Part shown: piece by piece, positions 18,141 to 26,633 of the stretch | Layout: every line of letters starts with the position of its first letter | Position numbering within the stretch: position 1 is the stretch's first letter | Source: Acidiferrobacteraceae bacterium | GTDB lineage: Bacteria; Pseudomonadota; Gammaproteobacteria; Arenicellales; UBA868 | Direction: 5' to 3' | Length of the DNA: 64,000 bases | Assembly: GCA_002721105.1 (NCBI GenBank) | Contig: PBJL01000030.1 | Coordinates: 6,833 to 70,832 of the forward strand | Notes under the pieces: model-generated | Database searches by the model: none | Told to the model about the DNA's origin: nothing | What the model saw: only the letters and a program-made list of their open reading frames with translations | Position numbers and translations under genes: made by a program

Positions 18141-19544
18141 CTACAAATTCATCTCTAATAAATTGTGGCGCATTAGATTGAATGCCGCTTGTTTATCAGA
18201 TATAGATAATATTCCCGCTGCAGCTAGAACATAATCTCTATCAATGATTAACTGGGGCGACACGGGAGTGAGAGCCTCTTTGAGTTGTCGTTCCAACGCA
18301 GCTTCCATGACCATATTTCCAATCTCACCATGAGAAAGAACTCCTCCAGTTCCAATTAAAAGCGGTAGTTCTCGAAGATTAATACCCTCTTGAAACATAT
18401 CTATTCCTTGGTTTGGAATATATACCGCATGCGCCTTGCCACAGTGACGCTCAATTGATAATGTTGCGCAGGAAATAGCGAGAATCTCATCTATTTTTTT
18501 ATCCACAATTTTTGTTGACAAAAAGGAAGGATTAATTTGTCTATGATTAATTGCTTTAACCAATTCGTCCCTAGCTATTTTATGCCGTAAGGCCGTCTCA
18601 ACTATCCAATCCTGATCGACTTCAAAGGCACTCTTAGAACTCCAGCGCATACCTAGATCACCCTGAACAGAGCGTTTCAAAGGGGGATAAATAACACCTC
18701 GAATATTCATTTTTGTCAAATTGTCTGTTTCTATTATTGACGAATGAACATCAGTCGTAGCGCCACCTATATCAATAGCTGCCACAGATCCAATTCCCTC
18801 CGATAATTCTGTCCCTTTAGACAAGAGTTCCACCGCAATTAATACCGCTTGCGGAGTTGGTAAGATTACGGATTGACTGAATACATTTGACTGACTTAAC
18901 CCTTTACCCATGATGACTTTCTCAATAAAAATTCGACTTATAGCCAATCGCGCAGGTTCAATATTCATCTTAGTGATATCGGGTAACACATTGGCCGTAA
19001 TCACAATATCGGAAAACGATTCGGTAAGAATCTCTGATATCTGTTCAGAGATTTCACTATTGCAGGCAATGATTATAGGGATATCAAAACGAAATTCTGC
19101 TAATTTCCGTGCATTGCTCAAAACCTGATGAGTTTGACCACCATCAGTTCCTCCAGAAAAAAGCAAAATGTCTGGAGTTAACTTAGTTATCACACCAATG
19201 GACGTCTGGTTTAACCTTCCACTTAACACAAGGTCTACTTTGGCTCCGGCATTCAGTGCTGCTTGTCGAGCTGCCGTTGCAGTATAGTCATCTACAAGCC
19301 CAATAGCTGCTACAGATAGTCCTCCTCCTGCACTTGATGCGGCAAGTGGAGTAACTAACTTTTTGTCTAACGAAATTTTGTCGCACGCCTGATTGAGAGC
19401 CCTCCCATAGCCCTCAATAACATCTGTCTTGATTGTAGTGTGTGCTTGCCCCTTTGCAAGTAAGGATCCTGTCTCCAATTCAACTAACGCGACTTTGGTA
19501 AACGTACTTCCAAAATCGACTAATGCGGTAACTTCATTTTTCAT
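18141..19544 (-). CDS. MutL/GlmL-type partner (reactivase/chaperone) of a B12-dependent mutase
   Basis: A 467 aa ASKHA-fold ATPase of the glutamate mutase MutL family. Phosphate 1 is DFGSTFTK at residues 10-17, phosphate 2 is AAIDIGGATTDVHS near 258-271, and the typical stretch PDILLFSGGTDGG lies near 147-159. In Clostridium the homologous gene sits between glmS and glmE; such proteins are thought to reactivate or load the adenosylcobalamin mutase. The frame allows TTG at 19547, but ATG 19544 is the natural start. The mutase gene ends 26 bases upstream, so both are surely cotranscribed. The pairing is the main reason to think the neighbour is an adenosylcobalamin enzyme. Confidence 0.9.
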   Translation of the reverse strand: MKNEVTALVDFGSTFTKVALVELETGSLLAKGQAHTTIKTDVIEGYGRALNQACDKISLDKKLVTPLAASSAGGGLSVAAIGLVDDYTATAARQAALNAGAKVDLVLSGRLNQTSIGVITKLTPDILLFSGGTDGGQTHQVLSNARKLAEFRFDIPIIIACNSEISEQISEILTESFSDIVITANVLPDITKMNIEPARLAISRIFIEKVIMGKGLSQSNVFSQSVILPTPQAVLIAVELLSKGTELSEGIGSVAAIDIGGATTDVHSSIIETDNLTKMNIRGVIYPPLKRSVQGDLGMRWSSKSAFEVDQDWIVETALRHKIARDELVKAINHRQINPSFLSTKIVDKKIDEILAISCATLSIERHCGKAHAVYIPNQGIDMFQEGINLRELPLLIGTGGVLSHGEIGNMVMEAALERQLKEALTPVSPQLIIDRDYVLAAAGILSISDKQAAFNLMRHNLLEMNL

Positions 19545-19570
19545 CAATTATTGGGATTGATAACAATAAG

Positions 19571-21313
19571 TTAACGGAGCTCTCCCAGCAGGTCTTCCAC
19601 AGTATCAGGTGTCATAATGCCAATCTTATGGAGATGTTCGCGAACATCCACTGGGACATCAGACCCCTCAATGTCTTCATTCAAAACACCGCCCATAAAT
19701 ACCGAAGACTCTAATCCAGCTTCTTTCATGGAATGAACTAGAGTGGTTCCAAAGCTTCGCGCTACCCCATTATGAGTCGTTATTACAATTGCATCTGCAT
19801 CCGTCTCGAGAGCAACTTTGACTATATCTTCTGGATCACGGTTGATTCCAAAATCAATCACCTTGCTACCTACAGATTCTAAGGTTGATGTCAGTAGAAA
19901 CTTTGCGAACTCATGGACATCTGTGGATGCTACAACAACTTTCTTGTCTCGCAATTGTTCATCCGGATTCATTTTGGCCACACTCTCGAGAATTGCCTGA
20001 CGTTTTTCCATAGTTTGACGAACTAGATCTGTTTCCAGAACTGGCTTATGGCCTCGGAGATAGCTATCATCCCTATCACCAACGCCAAATAATTCTTCAC
20101 ATTTCTCGGGTCCTAGTAATTTCATCACGATCAGGACTCGAGCCGGATCGGCTATATCGACTCCCATTTTCTTCATTGTTCCCAACGCGTTCGAAAAAAA
20201 TTGTTTGCCTCCAACAACAAGTTGATTACGCAATTCCTCGATTTTTTTCCAATCAATATAAGATTCAATAAGCGGCAAATACTCTTCACATTTTCGACTG
20301 ATTGTTTGAACTTGCGCAACCTCCCTCCAATCAGGTATGCGTTCGGTCTCGGTTACCGGTACAGCGAGTGGTGCAGTGCCTAATCTATACCGCATATCTG
20401 TAAGTTTCGACATCATCAGGTCATTCACCAGAACTGCCATATTTGCATCAAAATCTGGTGTATTTCCAATGGTGTCACCCTGTAAAAAAGATATTGGGAC
20501 TCGATTTGGATTTACAGCTTCCAGAGCTAAAGTCACAGCTGACTTGATTATTGGATTTTGAGTTAAACCACCCCATGAGTTCGCATATGCTGCGCCGATT
20601 AGATCTTCGGCAACGTATCTTTCCAACATCGCCCATCCAACATAGCTCGCATAATCATGGAAAACACCGGGATACCCATCTTCAAGGTAGGAGTCAAAAA
20701 CTACGCCATCATTTTTTTTTGAGGCGAGAACAGCAGCTGCTTTCACTACCGACACAACCTGGCTAGTCTCATCATCCCAATAAGGCCATCGCCAGGTATA
20801 CTGGCTTAAAACACCTATGCAGGTGATACCAACTCGGAGAGCATCAAGCGCGTTATCCAGAGACCCAGGGCCACCAATCATATTATCAGCAGCTTCTGGT
20901 TGTATCGGAACCGTTTGCGTTAATTCCCACCAGTCTTTCTCATTCCACAAACAAGGTCCAGTTTCTTGTGGCGCTTCAGCGCGTCGATCCTTGGGTAAAC
21001 CCATGCGCCTCTCTGCAATTAGATTAAAACGATCCGGTGGGCGAACACCTCTAACTAAAGCATCTTCATAGATATTTTGGAGGGCATCACGCGTTTCGCC
21101 CCAAGTGCTAAGACCAATATTCATACACGTACAAGGTATGCCTTTGTCTCGAGCGATTTCGCGCCACTCACGCTCAGATCGGACTCCTTTTTCTTTGCAA
21201 TATAAAGACTCACCAATAACAACATTCTCTCCAAGAGCTAAACCTTCGGCAACAATTTCCCGACCATCAGGAAGATCTGACGGTATAAGATCACTAAGAT
21301 CGATGGCATCCAT
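19571..21313 (-). CDS. Fused adenosylcobalamin mutase, glutamate-mutase E domain plus B12-binding domain
   Basis: Residues 1-450 resemble methylaspartate mutase epsilon (GlmE): note GDTIGNTPDF, PLAVPVTETERIP, then GGKQFFSNAL, GVDIADPARVL and EELFGVGD in family order. Residues 455-580 form a GlmS/MutB-type cobalamin domain: STDVHEFAK near 464-472 with the base-off histidine about 467, ITTHNG in the SxL position and MGG near 541. In GlmS the motif is DxHxxG; here Gly is replaced by Ala. GlmE and GlmS are normally separate, so this is an E-S fusion. The preferred ATG at 21313 follows AGGAGAAGAAAG, which overlaps the SDR stop; ATG 21343 would overlap the SDR gene. The substrate is unknown, and no methylaspartase gene is near. 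Confidence 0.8.
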   Translation of the reverse strand: MDAIDLSDLIPSDLPDGREIVAEGLALGENVVIGESLYCKEKGVRSEREWREIARDKGIPCTCMNIGLSTWGETRDALQNIYEDALVRGVRPPDRFNLIAERRMGLPKDRRAEAPQETGPCLWNEKDWWELTQTVPIQPEAADNMIGGPGSLDNALDALRVGITCIGVLSQYTWRWPYWDDETSQVVSVVKAAAVLASKKNDGVVFDSYLEDGYPGVFHDYASYVGWAMLERYVAEDLIGAAYANSWGGLTQNPIIKSAVTLALEAVNPNRVPISFLQGDTIGNTPDFDANMAVLVNDLMMSKLTDMRYRLGTAPLAVPVTETERIPDWREVAQVQTISRKCEEYLPLIESYIDWKKIEELRNQLVVGGKQFFSNALGTMKKMGVDIADPARVLIVMKLLGPEKCEELFGVGDRDDSYLRGHKPVLETDLVRQTMEKRQAILESVAKMNPDEQLRDKKVVVASTDVHEFAKFLLTSTLESVGSKVIDFGINRDPEDIVKVALETDADAIVITTHNGVARSFGTTLVHSMKEAGLESSVFMGGVLNEDIEGSDVPVDVREHLHKIGIMTPDTVEDLLGELR

Positions 21314-21324
21314 TCTTTCTTCTC

Positions 21325-22128
21325 CTATCCAGTTAGAGTCCATCCCGCGTCTACAAGCAGATTTTGGCCCGTCATATAACCACTACCATCAGACGCTAAA
21401 TATAGTGCTGTTTCGGCAATCTCTTCAGGCTTGCCAAGCCTACCTAATAGCGTCATAGATAGCGCTTCATCCATATGTTCCTTCGAGATACCCCAATCAG
21501 CTTCCCAATTAGCTTCGATAGGTCCAGGTGAAATTGCGTTTACTCGTATGGTAGGGGCTAAATCCCGTGCTAATGATGCAGTGAAGGCTCGAACAGCGCC
21601 CTTGGCTGCACAAAAAGGTATACATACTGAATTAACCATATTGTCTTGATTCACACCATTACCATAGGATCCTGAAAAATTAATTATCGACCCTCTCTCC
21701 AACGTTCTCATTTGAGGAACTATAGCCTGGCACATCATCATTGTACCCTTTACATCAATCTCGAATATCTTATCCCAATCATCAACTTTGATATCTTGAA
21801 ATCGTACTGTATCGGCTGGATCAATCCTGCCTGCCGCATTCACTAGAACATCGGCTGAACCCAAACGACTAGCTGACTCTGCTACGAATTCATTAATTGA
21901 AGTCAAATTAGCAACATCTAAATTACTAACAAAAGCTTCTCCCCCCATGTTGTTAATTTCTTTGGCTACCTTCTCTGCAATATCGCGACCGCGCCGAACC
22001 CCCAGAGCAACCTTTGCTCCTTCCTTGCCTAATGACATGGCAATTGCGCTGCCTAGCCCTCCATTTGCTCCAGTAACAACTGCAACCTTACCTTCTACTC
22101 GTCCAATCCTATTTTTTTCTAGCGCCAT
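21325..22128 (-). CDS. Short-chain dehydrogenase/reductase lacking the catalytic Tyr
   Basis: A 267 aa Rossmann protein. The coenzyme motif TGANGGLG lies at 19-26, NAAG at 97-100 and the C-terminal PGPIEANW region at 201-208. The active-site block reads PFCAAK: Lys176 is present, but the position of the catalytic Tyr is Phe172 (codon TTT where TAT would be Tyr). The loop between the active-site serine (152 or 154) and this position is about five residues longer than usual. It may be a non-classical SDR using another acid, or a binding protein. AGAGG lies 9 bases before the ATG. The mutase gene follows directly. Confidence 0.8.
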   Translation of the reverse strand: MALEKNRIGRVEGKVAVVTGANGGLGSAIAMSLGKEGAKVALGVRRGRDIAEKVAKEINNMGGEAFVSNLDVANLTSINEFVAESASRLGSADVLVNAAGRIDPADTVRFQDIKVDDWDKIFEIDVKGTMMMCQAIVPQMRTLERGSIINFSGSYGNGVNQDNMVNSVCIPFCAAKGAVRAFTASLARDLAPTIRVNAISPGPIEANWEADWGISKEHMDEALSMTLLGRLGKPEEIAETALYLASDGSGYMTGQNLLVDAGWTLTG

Positions 22129-22160
22129 TTAAAGTGTCCTCTTCCAACAAAACGATTAAA

Positions 22161-22198
22161 GGGCGCGATACAGATAAACTCGCATCTGCATCACGCCC
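22161..22198 (-). terminator. Long hairpin between the substrate-binding protein and SDR genes
   Basis: On the minus strand, bases 22198-22184 pair with 22175-22161 to give a 15 bp stem with two G-U pairs and an 8-base loop. The following sequence is only moderately U-rich (CUUUAAUCGUUUUGU). It lies just after the solute-binding gene, where such hairpins stabilise its mRNA and stop part of transcription, so that the binding protein is made in excess of the downstream enzymes. Confidence 0.65.
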
Positions 22199-22254
22199 AA
22201 TTCAAAATAAAGAATCAACCGCTTATTTAAAGAAACAACAATTATCTACATCGC

Positions 22255-23331
22255 CTAATTAGCGGCTTTGACAGCATTCCATAGATCAACATATTTGTCT
22301 TGATTTGGACTCAACTGCCAGAAATCTAAGCCCTTCGTATACTCGCTATCTCGAAGATTATGGTAGTCCTGCTCCTCAGCTGTCAGGCAATCCTTGACAG
22401 CTACTGGATTTGCTGGTGAATAACCAGCAACTTTCACCATTCCGCACTGGCCTTGCGGTCCGGATATAAAATTAATCCAGTCATAAGCACAGTCTAGATT
22501 AGGAGTTCCTTTGACGATGTTCCATACATCCTGCCAACCGTCCGCCTTCTCTACAGGAATAACTTCAGCGACTGGAATGCCTTGTTCTTTAAGCAATGCT
22601 ATTTGATAACCACCCCAAGTTTCAGACACCCATACCTCTCCTTTCGCATAGAGATCTACAAGCTCTCCAGCTGATGACCAATAATCACGAACCAGTGGCT
22701 TTTGCTCTAGTAGCTTAGCTTTTACTTGAGCTAGCTCATCATCAGTCAAGTTATACACATTCTTGTCAGCTCCAAAAAGTAAACGTGCAGTAATGTAAAT
22801 ACTCATACTTACATCTTGAATCGCTATTTTCCCTTTCAGGGCAGGATCCCATAAAACGCTAGCCGATGTTGGTGGGGTATCAAATTTATCTGTCCTATAC
22901 ATAAGTGGAATTGCCCCCCATGCCATCGGGACGGCATAAATGTTACCGCTCTGCTGAACACCGGGATGATTTCTAAACGATTCAAAGGTTTCGTTAAAGT
23001 GATCTAAACGATTAGGATCCATCGCTTCTAACACTTTCATACCAGCCATCATTTGACTAAAGTTGACCGCGGGTGAAATGACATCGTAATTACGATCACC
23101 TGCTGCCATCTTTGCGACAATCTCATCGTTGGACCCAACATACGTTTTTGTCAATTTACATCCACTTTGCTCTTCAAAAATACTTACGAAACTATCATCC
23201 GCGTAACCTTCCCAAGTTAAAAGATTTACCTCGCCCCCAGCTAGGGCGGCGGGCGAAACGCCGATTAATCCACCCAAGGTCATATATAGGGCCAAAAGGG
23301 ACGATTTACTAAAACTGAACCACTTATTCAT
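22255..23331 (-). CDS. potD: Polyamine-type ABC transporter substrate-binding protein
   Basis: A 358 aa periplasmic binding protein of the PotD/PotF class. The signal peptide covers about residues 1-31 (ending AALA-GG). The mature protein opens VNLLTWEGYADDSFV, typical of the family, and contains VPMAWGAIPLMYRTD (about 118-132) and VSETWGGYQIAL (about 224-235), aromatic positions that line the ligand pocket of polyamine and betaine binders. It is the missing partner of the potABC genes 4 kb away on the other strand. This ties the minus-strand enzymes to that importer. The ligand is unknown: polyamine, betaine or sulfonium solutes are all possible. Confidence 0.88.
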   Translation of the reverse strand: MNKWFSFSKSSLLALYMTLGGLIGVSPAALAGGEVNLLTWEGYADDSFVSIFEEQSGCKLTKTYVGSNDEIVAKMAAGDRNYDVISPAVNFSQMMAGMKVLEAMDPNRLDHFNETFESFRNHPGVQQSGNIYAVPMAWGAIPLMYRTDKFDTPPTSASVLWDPALKGKIAIQDVSMSIYITARLLFGADKNVYNLTDDELAQVKAKLLEQKPLVRDYWSSAGELVDLYAKGEVWVSETWGGYQIALLKEQGIPVAEVIPVEKADGWQDVWNIVKGTPNLDCAYDWINFISGPQGQCGMVKVAGYSPANPVAVKDCLTAEEQDYHNLRDSEYTKGLDFWQLSPNQDKYVDLWNAVKAAN

Positions 23332-23478
23332 ATTGAAGTCCTCCTTCTAAATAAAAACATTCTGTTTAAACACATGTAACTTGAAAAAAAACTAGCGTTT
23401 TAATACTACCATATAGGCTAGCAAGTATAGTGCGTTTCTCAAAACAGTCGCTAGTTAATACCTGAAATTAGGTAATTT

Positions 23479-24915
23479 TTATTGATTTTTTCGAGCAACC
23501 AGATTAACCGGCATTCCGCCCGAATAACACTCTGGAGTGCATAACACACGAGGATTTTTGCCCACATATCTCTCCGCATCGACAAGAGCATCGGAAAATT
23601 TATCCATAGTACGATATCCCAATGAACGAGCGATACCGGGTTGCTGTGCCCCCACAACATAAATTTGCGAACACCATTTTAGAGGGACGCTTCCGCCAGA
23701 AATCATCGACATTGCATGAAATGGATGGTAGGTGTAACGATTAGAATAACTATAACAATATTCATTGTCAGTTGATATCCGAAACGCCTCATTAGAAGAC
23801 AAGAACTCCTCTGAAGTGGAGTATTCCTGTAGAGACCAGAAGGTCTCTTCATAGGAGGGAAACCAGTCTGAATTAAACCATCCATCACACCATGATACTG
23901 CGATTATGACTGCATCTGACCGAAGCGCTTTTGCGCATCTGGAATATTGAACTCCAATACCTAAACTCATCAATATAGGATTTGTGCCCATCCCTGGGCC
24001 ATAATGAAAATCCCGAGGCAATCCTATAACTAGAATATCGGCTGGCTCGTTTAACTCTTCTAAAACAACATTAGAACGGCTGAAAGCTAAAGGCCAAGTT
24101 GATTTTTCTACTGTTTCAGTGTCACCTACTTTCACATCAAGAACATCTGCTTTACGTCCAATTACAGCATCTACGGTGTAAAATTTTTTATCCAGGTTAC
24201 GTTCAATCGCCACTCCAATTGATTTAAACTGATCTCGCATATGAGATTTTTCAGCACCCCCCAACCAATCGGCTCGCAACATAGTCTTCGGTGAATGGTG
24301 GCTCGCAATCGACTTCATACCCGCTAAACCTGTTACTAACATCTTGTAGCCACCTGAATAACCGCCATAGGGATTTGCAGCGCAGTGACCAACTAATATT
24401 GATATATCTGCATTCGCGACAAAGCGATTTGTTTGTACAATATTCCCCATCTCATCTTTACCTAAATCTAAGAGATTTGGGTCTTCTGCATCATGATTAA
24501 TCAATCGATCAGGCCAAAAATTGTTGACTATCTCGTGCCCAAGATACCATAACCACTCTTCTAGAGTGTTCCGCCTATGCAATCCTTGTGCACATACTAA
24601 TGTTATGTCTTCAATTCGGCAGCCAACCTTTACTAGATCTGAAACAATTAAAGGAATACTTACACGGCGATGAGATAATGCTTGCGCTCCACCTTTAACT
24701 CTATCGGGAAAAACAATTGCAGCTGTTTTTCCAAGACCTGCTAAAGATACAATCGTTGGCATATCCAAGGGATTATCTAGCGCTTCACGCGTAGCAATAA
24801 CCGGATCAACGCATGGAGGATCCTTATGCGTTTCGCCATAACGAACTACAACAGAACTGTCTGGCAATTCTACAACCATACTTTTCAGTCCATAATCTAG
24901 TTTTACCTGCTTCAT
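23479..24915 (-). CDS. LarA-like protein (DUF2088/lactate racemase fold)
   Basis: A 478 aa cytoplasmic protein of the LarA family, which includes nickel-pincer racemases and epimerases of 2-hydroxyacids. The key LarA positions have counterparts: His113 (GLHRRNTLEE; LarA H108), His177 (VGHCAANP; H174), Lys191 (GGYKMLVTGLAG; the K184 that binds the pincer cofactor) and His206/His207 (H200). LarB, LarC and LarE, which make the cofactor, are not in the window. It lies 15 bases after the beta-hydroxyacid dehydrogenase on the same strand. An epimerase for a hydroxyacid intermediate fits better than lactate racemisation; this is an inference. Confidence 0.75.
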   Translation of the reverse strand: MKQVKLDYGLKSMVVELPDSSVVVRYGETHKDPPCVDPVIATREALDNPLDMPTIVSLAGLGKTAAIVFPDRVKGGAQALSHRRVSIPLIVSDLVKVGCRIEDITLVCAQGLHRRNTLEEWLWYLGHEIVNNFWPDRLINHDAEDPNLLDLGKDEMGNIVQTNRFVANADISILVGHCAANPYGGYSGGYKMLVTGLAGMKSIASHHSPKTMLRADWLGGAEKSHMRDQFKSIGVAIERNLDKKFYTVDAVIGRKADVLDVKVGDTETVEKSTWPLAFSRSNVVLEELNEPADILVIGLPRDFHYGPGMGTNPILMSLGIGVQYSRCAKALRSDAVIIAVSWCDGWFNSDWFPSYEETFWSLQEYSTSEEFLSSNEAFRISTDNEYCYSYSNRYTYHPFHAMSMISGGSVPLKWCSQIYVVGAQQPGIARSLGYRTMDKFSDALVDAERYVGKNPRVLCTPECYSGGMPVNLVARKNQ

Positions 24916-24930
24916 TTATTTATCACTCAT

Positions 24931-25809
24931 TCATAGTGGCCACTTTTCATACATCTCGACTACTGCGGCAGTATCTTTCTTGCCAAGATTTGCTTTCTTT
25001 GCTGCTGAATTCAGCTTTTGTCCCACCTCACTGACTTTAAGTTCAATTTCAAGCTTTTTTGCCAGGGAGATGCCAAGCTCAACATCTTTATGAAGATTAT
25101 CTATTGAAAAAACTGGTGAAAAATCTCCTGCTATTATTTTTGGCCCCAATTCCTTAAAAAGATTACTAACTGTACCCGCACCACTATTTGCAATCGTCTC
25201 AAAGAATAAATTCTCATCCATATCCGCTTTGCGACATAATGAAAAAACCTCACATGTAATGGAATTGATCGCCCCGAACATTAGGTTATTAAGAAGTTTC
25301 ACTAGGTTCCCTTGCCCACATTCACCAACAGACACTATATTACTCGCGAAGGTGCTAAGAATAGGTCGCACTCGCTCAAGGTCATTTACTCTACCGCCAG
25401 TGGGTAGTGTCCAATTGCCGTAACCGGAAGGTCGTCCTAAAACTGGGCAATCTAGATATCCAATGCCCTTCGTATAACAAATCTCAGAATTCTCCTTTGA
25501 GGTAGCTGGGTCAACCGTGCTCGTATCTACTATAGTTGAACCTTTTGAAGCCCCTACAAGCAACCCCGTATTTCGATCTCTTACAACCTCTTTGACATGC
25601 TCAGGGTTGGGGAGCGACATAATCACCGTTCCTACTTGTTCTGACACATCATTTGGTGCTTTTCCGACAGTGCACCCAAGTGATTGAGCATTCTCAATAG
25701 CTGTTGATGAAGGATCGAAAACGACTACAGCATAATCATTATTAATCAAACAGCGAGCGATTGCCTCGCCCATAATACCAAATCCTATTAAGCCAACTTT
25801 TTCCTTCAT
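24931..25809 (-). CDS. Beta-hydroxyacid dehydrogenase (3-hydroxyisobutyrate dehydrogenase family)
   Basis: A 292 aa NAD(P)-dependent dehydrogenase. The coenzyme motif GLIGFGIMGEA lies at 6-16 and the catalytic lysine is Lys171 in GNLVKLLNN. The substrate loop, usually DAPVSGG, here reads DCPVLGRPSGYGNW (about 120-133), so the carboxylate-binding SGG is replaced and the preferred substrate should differ from 3-hydroxyisobutyrate or tartronate. It is the first gene of the minus-strand run that continues with the LarA-like gene. No clear promoter can be named in the gap upstream. Confidence 0.82.
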   Translation of the reverse strand: MKEKVGLIGFGIMGEAIARCLINNDYAVVVFDPSSTAIENAQSLGCTVGKAPNDVSEQVGTVIMSLPNPEHVKEVVRDRNTGLLVGASKGSTIVDTSTVDPATSKENSEICYTKGIGYLDCPVLGRPSGYGNWTLPTGGRVNDLERVRPILSTFASNIVSVGECGQGNLVKLLNNLMFGAINSITCEVFSLCRKADMDENLFFETIANSGAGTVSNLFKELGPKIIAGDFSPVFSIDNLHKDVELGISLAKKLEIELKVSEVGQKLNSAAKKANLGKKDTAAVVEMYEKWPL

Positions 25810-26116
25810 ATTAGATTAGGCCTTCCAAATAGATATTCTTAGAACAAAACCTGCAATTCATTCTTTTAAAAGTGTTTAGTTCGCCTTAAGCTAAATTTTG
25901 AGCCAACACTCGAACCATCTGTCCCGTTGTCGCTACACATAAATTCTCTATACCATACGTTTTTTTGTTATTTGCATTAACACTAATTATGACCCTAATT
26001 TGCTTTAAATTTCTCCAATATTCAATCTTTTTTCCTGAGCAGATTAAAATTTCCTTATACATCTAATGATGGTATATTAACAGCATGCTATCTTCAGGCA
26101 GAAGAACAAAGGATCA
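25810..26116. other. 307-base intergenic region between divergent genes
   Basis: An AT-rich gap between the dehydrogenase (minus) and the lipoprotein (plus). It must carry both promoters. I see no palindrome, no cobalamin-riboswitch B12 box and no RNA gene. TATATT at about 26072-26077 could serve as a -10 element for the lipoprotein, which has AAAGGA at 26108-26113 as ribosome binding site. Confidence 0.4.
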
Positions 26117-26590
26117 ATGGTAAAGATGCTCACGGTTGCAAAAACAATTGCTTTATCAGGATTCCTGATTCTTACACTATCCTCCTGTGATGTATTAAGA
26201 GAGAGCGACACTGACGCTGGAATTGGTGGAAAAGGAGTAGCTCATAGAGAATTACAGACCGATATTGGGCGGGGCTCGCCATCAGAATGGGTAACAAAAA
26301 CCTGCGCTGTCGTCGAAGGACGAACGCAGTGGAAGTGGCTCCCTGCGCCAAAGGATGGTGGTGGTGAGAACGACGAAGCAGACCCCTACATCTTCCAAAT
26401 TGACAAGCCAAATGAGTGGCAATCAAGAGGAAAGCTAGGTGATGTAATGATCACACTATTACCGTTATCGAATTGCGCAATCGATAATCAAACAACAATT
26501 GCTTACACAACCAAGGATTGGCTTTGTGTTGATGATTATGTGAGAGTGAACGACTCAGACTGCTTAATTGAAGCAATCAAAAAACTTTAG
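26117..26590 (+). CDS. Putative lipoprotein, unknown function
   Basis: A 157 aa protein with a lipoprotein signal: MVKMLTVAKTIALSGFLILT followed by the lipobox LSSC (Cys24), then a polar mature part with five further cysteines that could form disulphides (in TCAVVEG, NCAID, LCVDD, DCLIE and near). No family is recognised. It is a single gene, convergent with the molybdopterin oxidoreductase gene, whose stop lies 44 bases further. The mature protein is small and acidic, and should be anchored to a membrane in the periplasm. Confidence 0.6.
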   Translation: MVKMLTVAKTIALSGFLILTLSSCDVLRESDTDAGIGGKGVAHRELQTDIGRGSPSEWVTKTCAVVEGRTQWKWLPAPKDGGGENDEADPYIFQIDKPNEWQSRGKLGDVMITLLPLSNCAIDNQTTIAYTTKDWLCVDDYVRVNDSDCLIEAIKKL

Positions 26591-26633
26591 ACAAAATCTC
26601 TTAATCAAATAGCCGTTCGGTTTGCTCAGTTAC

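Noticed and set aside
23479..24915. Annotation of the DUF2088 protein as lactate racemase
   Set aside because: Only the fold and cofactor residues agree; neighbours point to another hydroxyacid, and lactate oxidation genes are elsewhere.
21325..26116. Cobalamin riboswitch in front of the B12 mutase operon
   Set aside because: I searched the gaps at 22129-22254, 23332-23478 and 25810-26116 on both strands and found no B12-box-like sequence.
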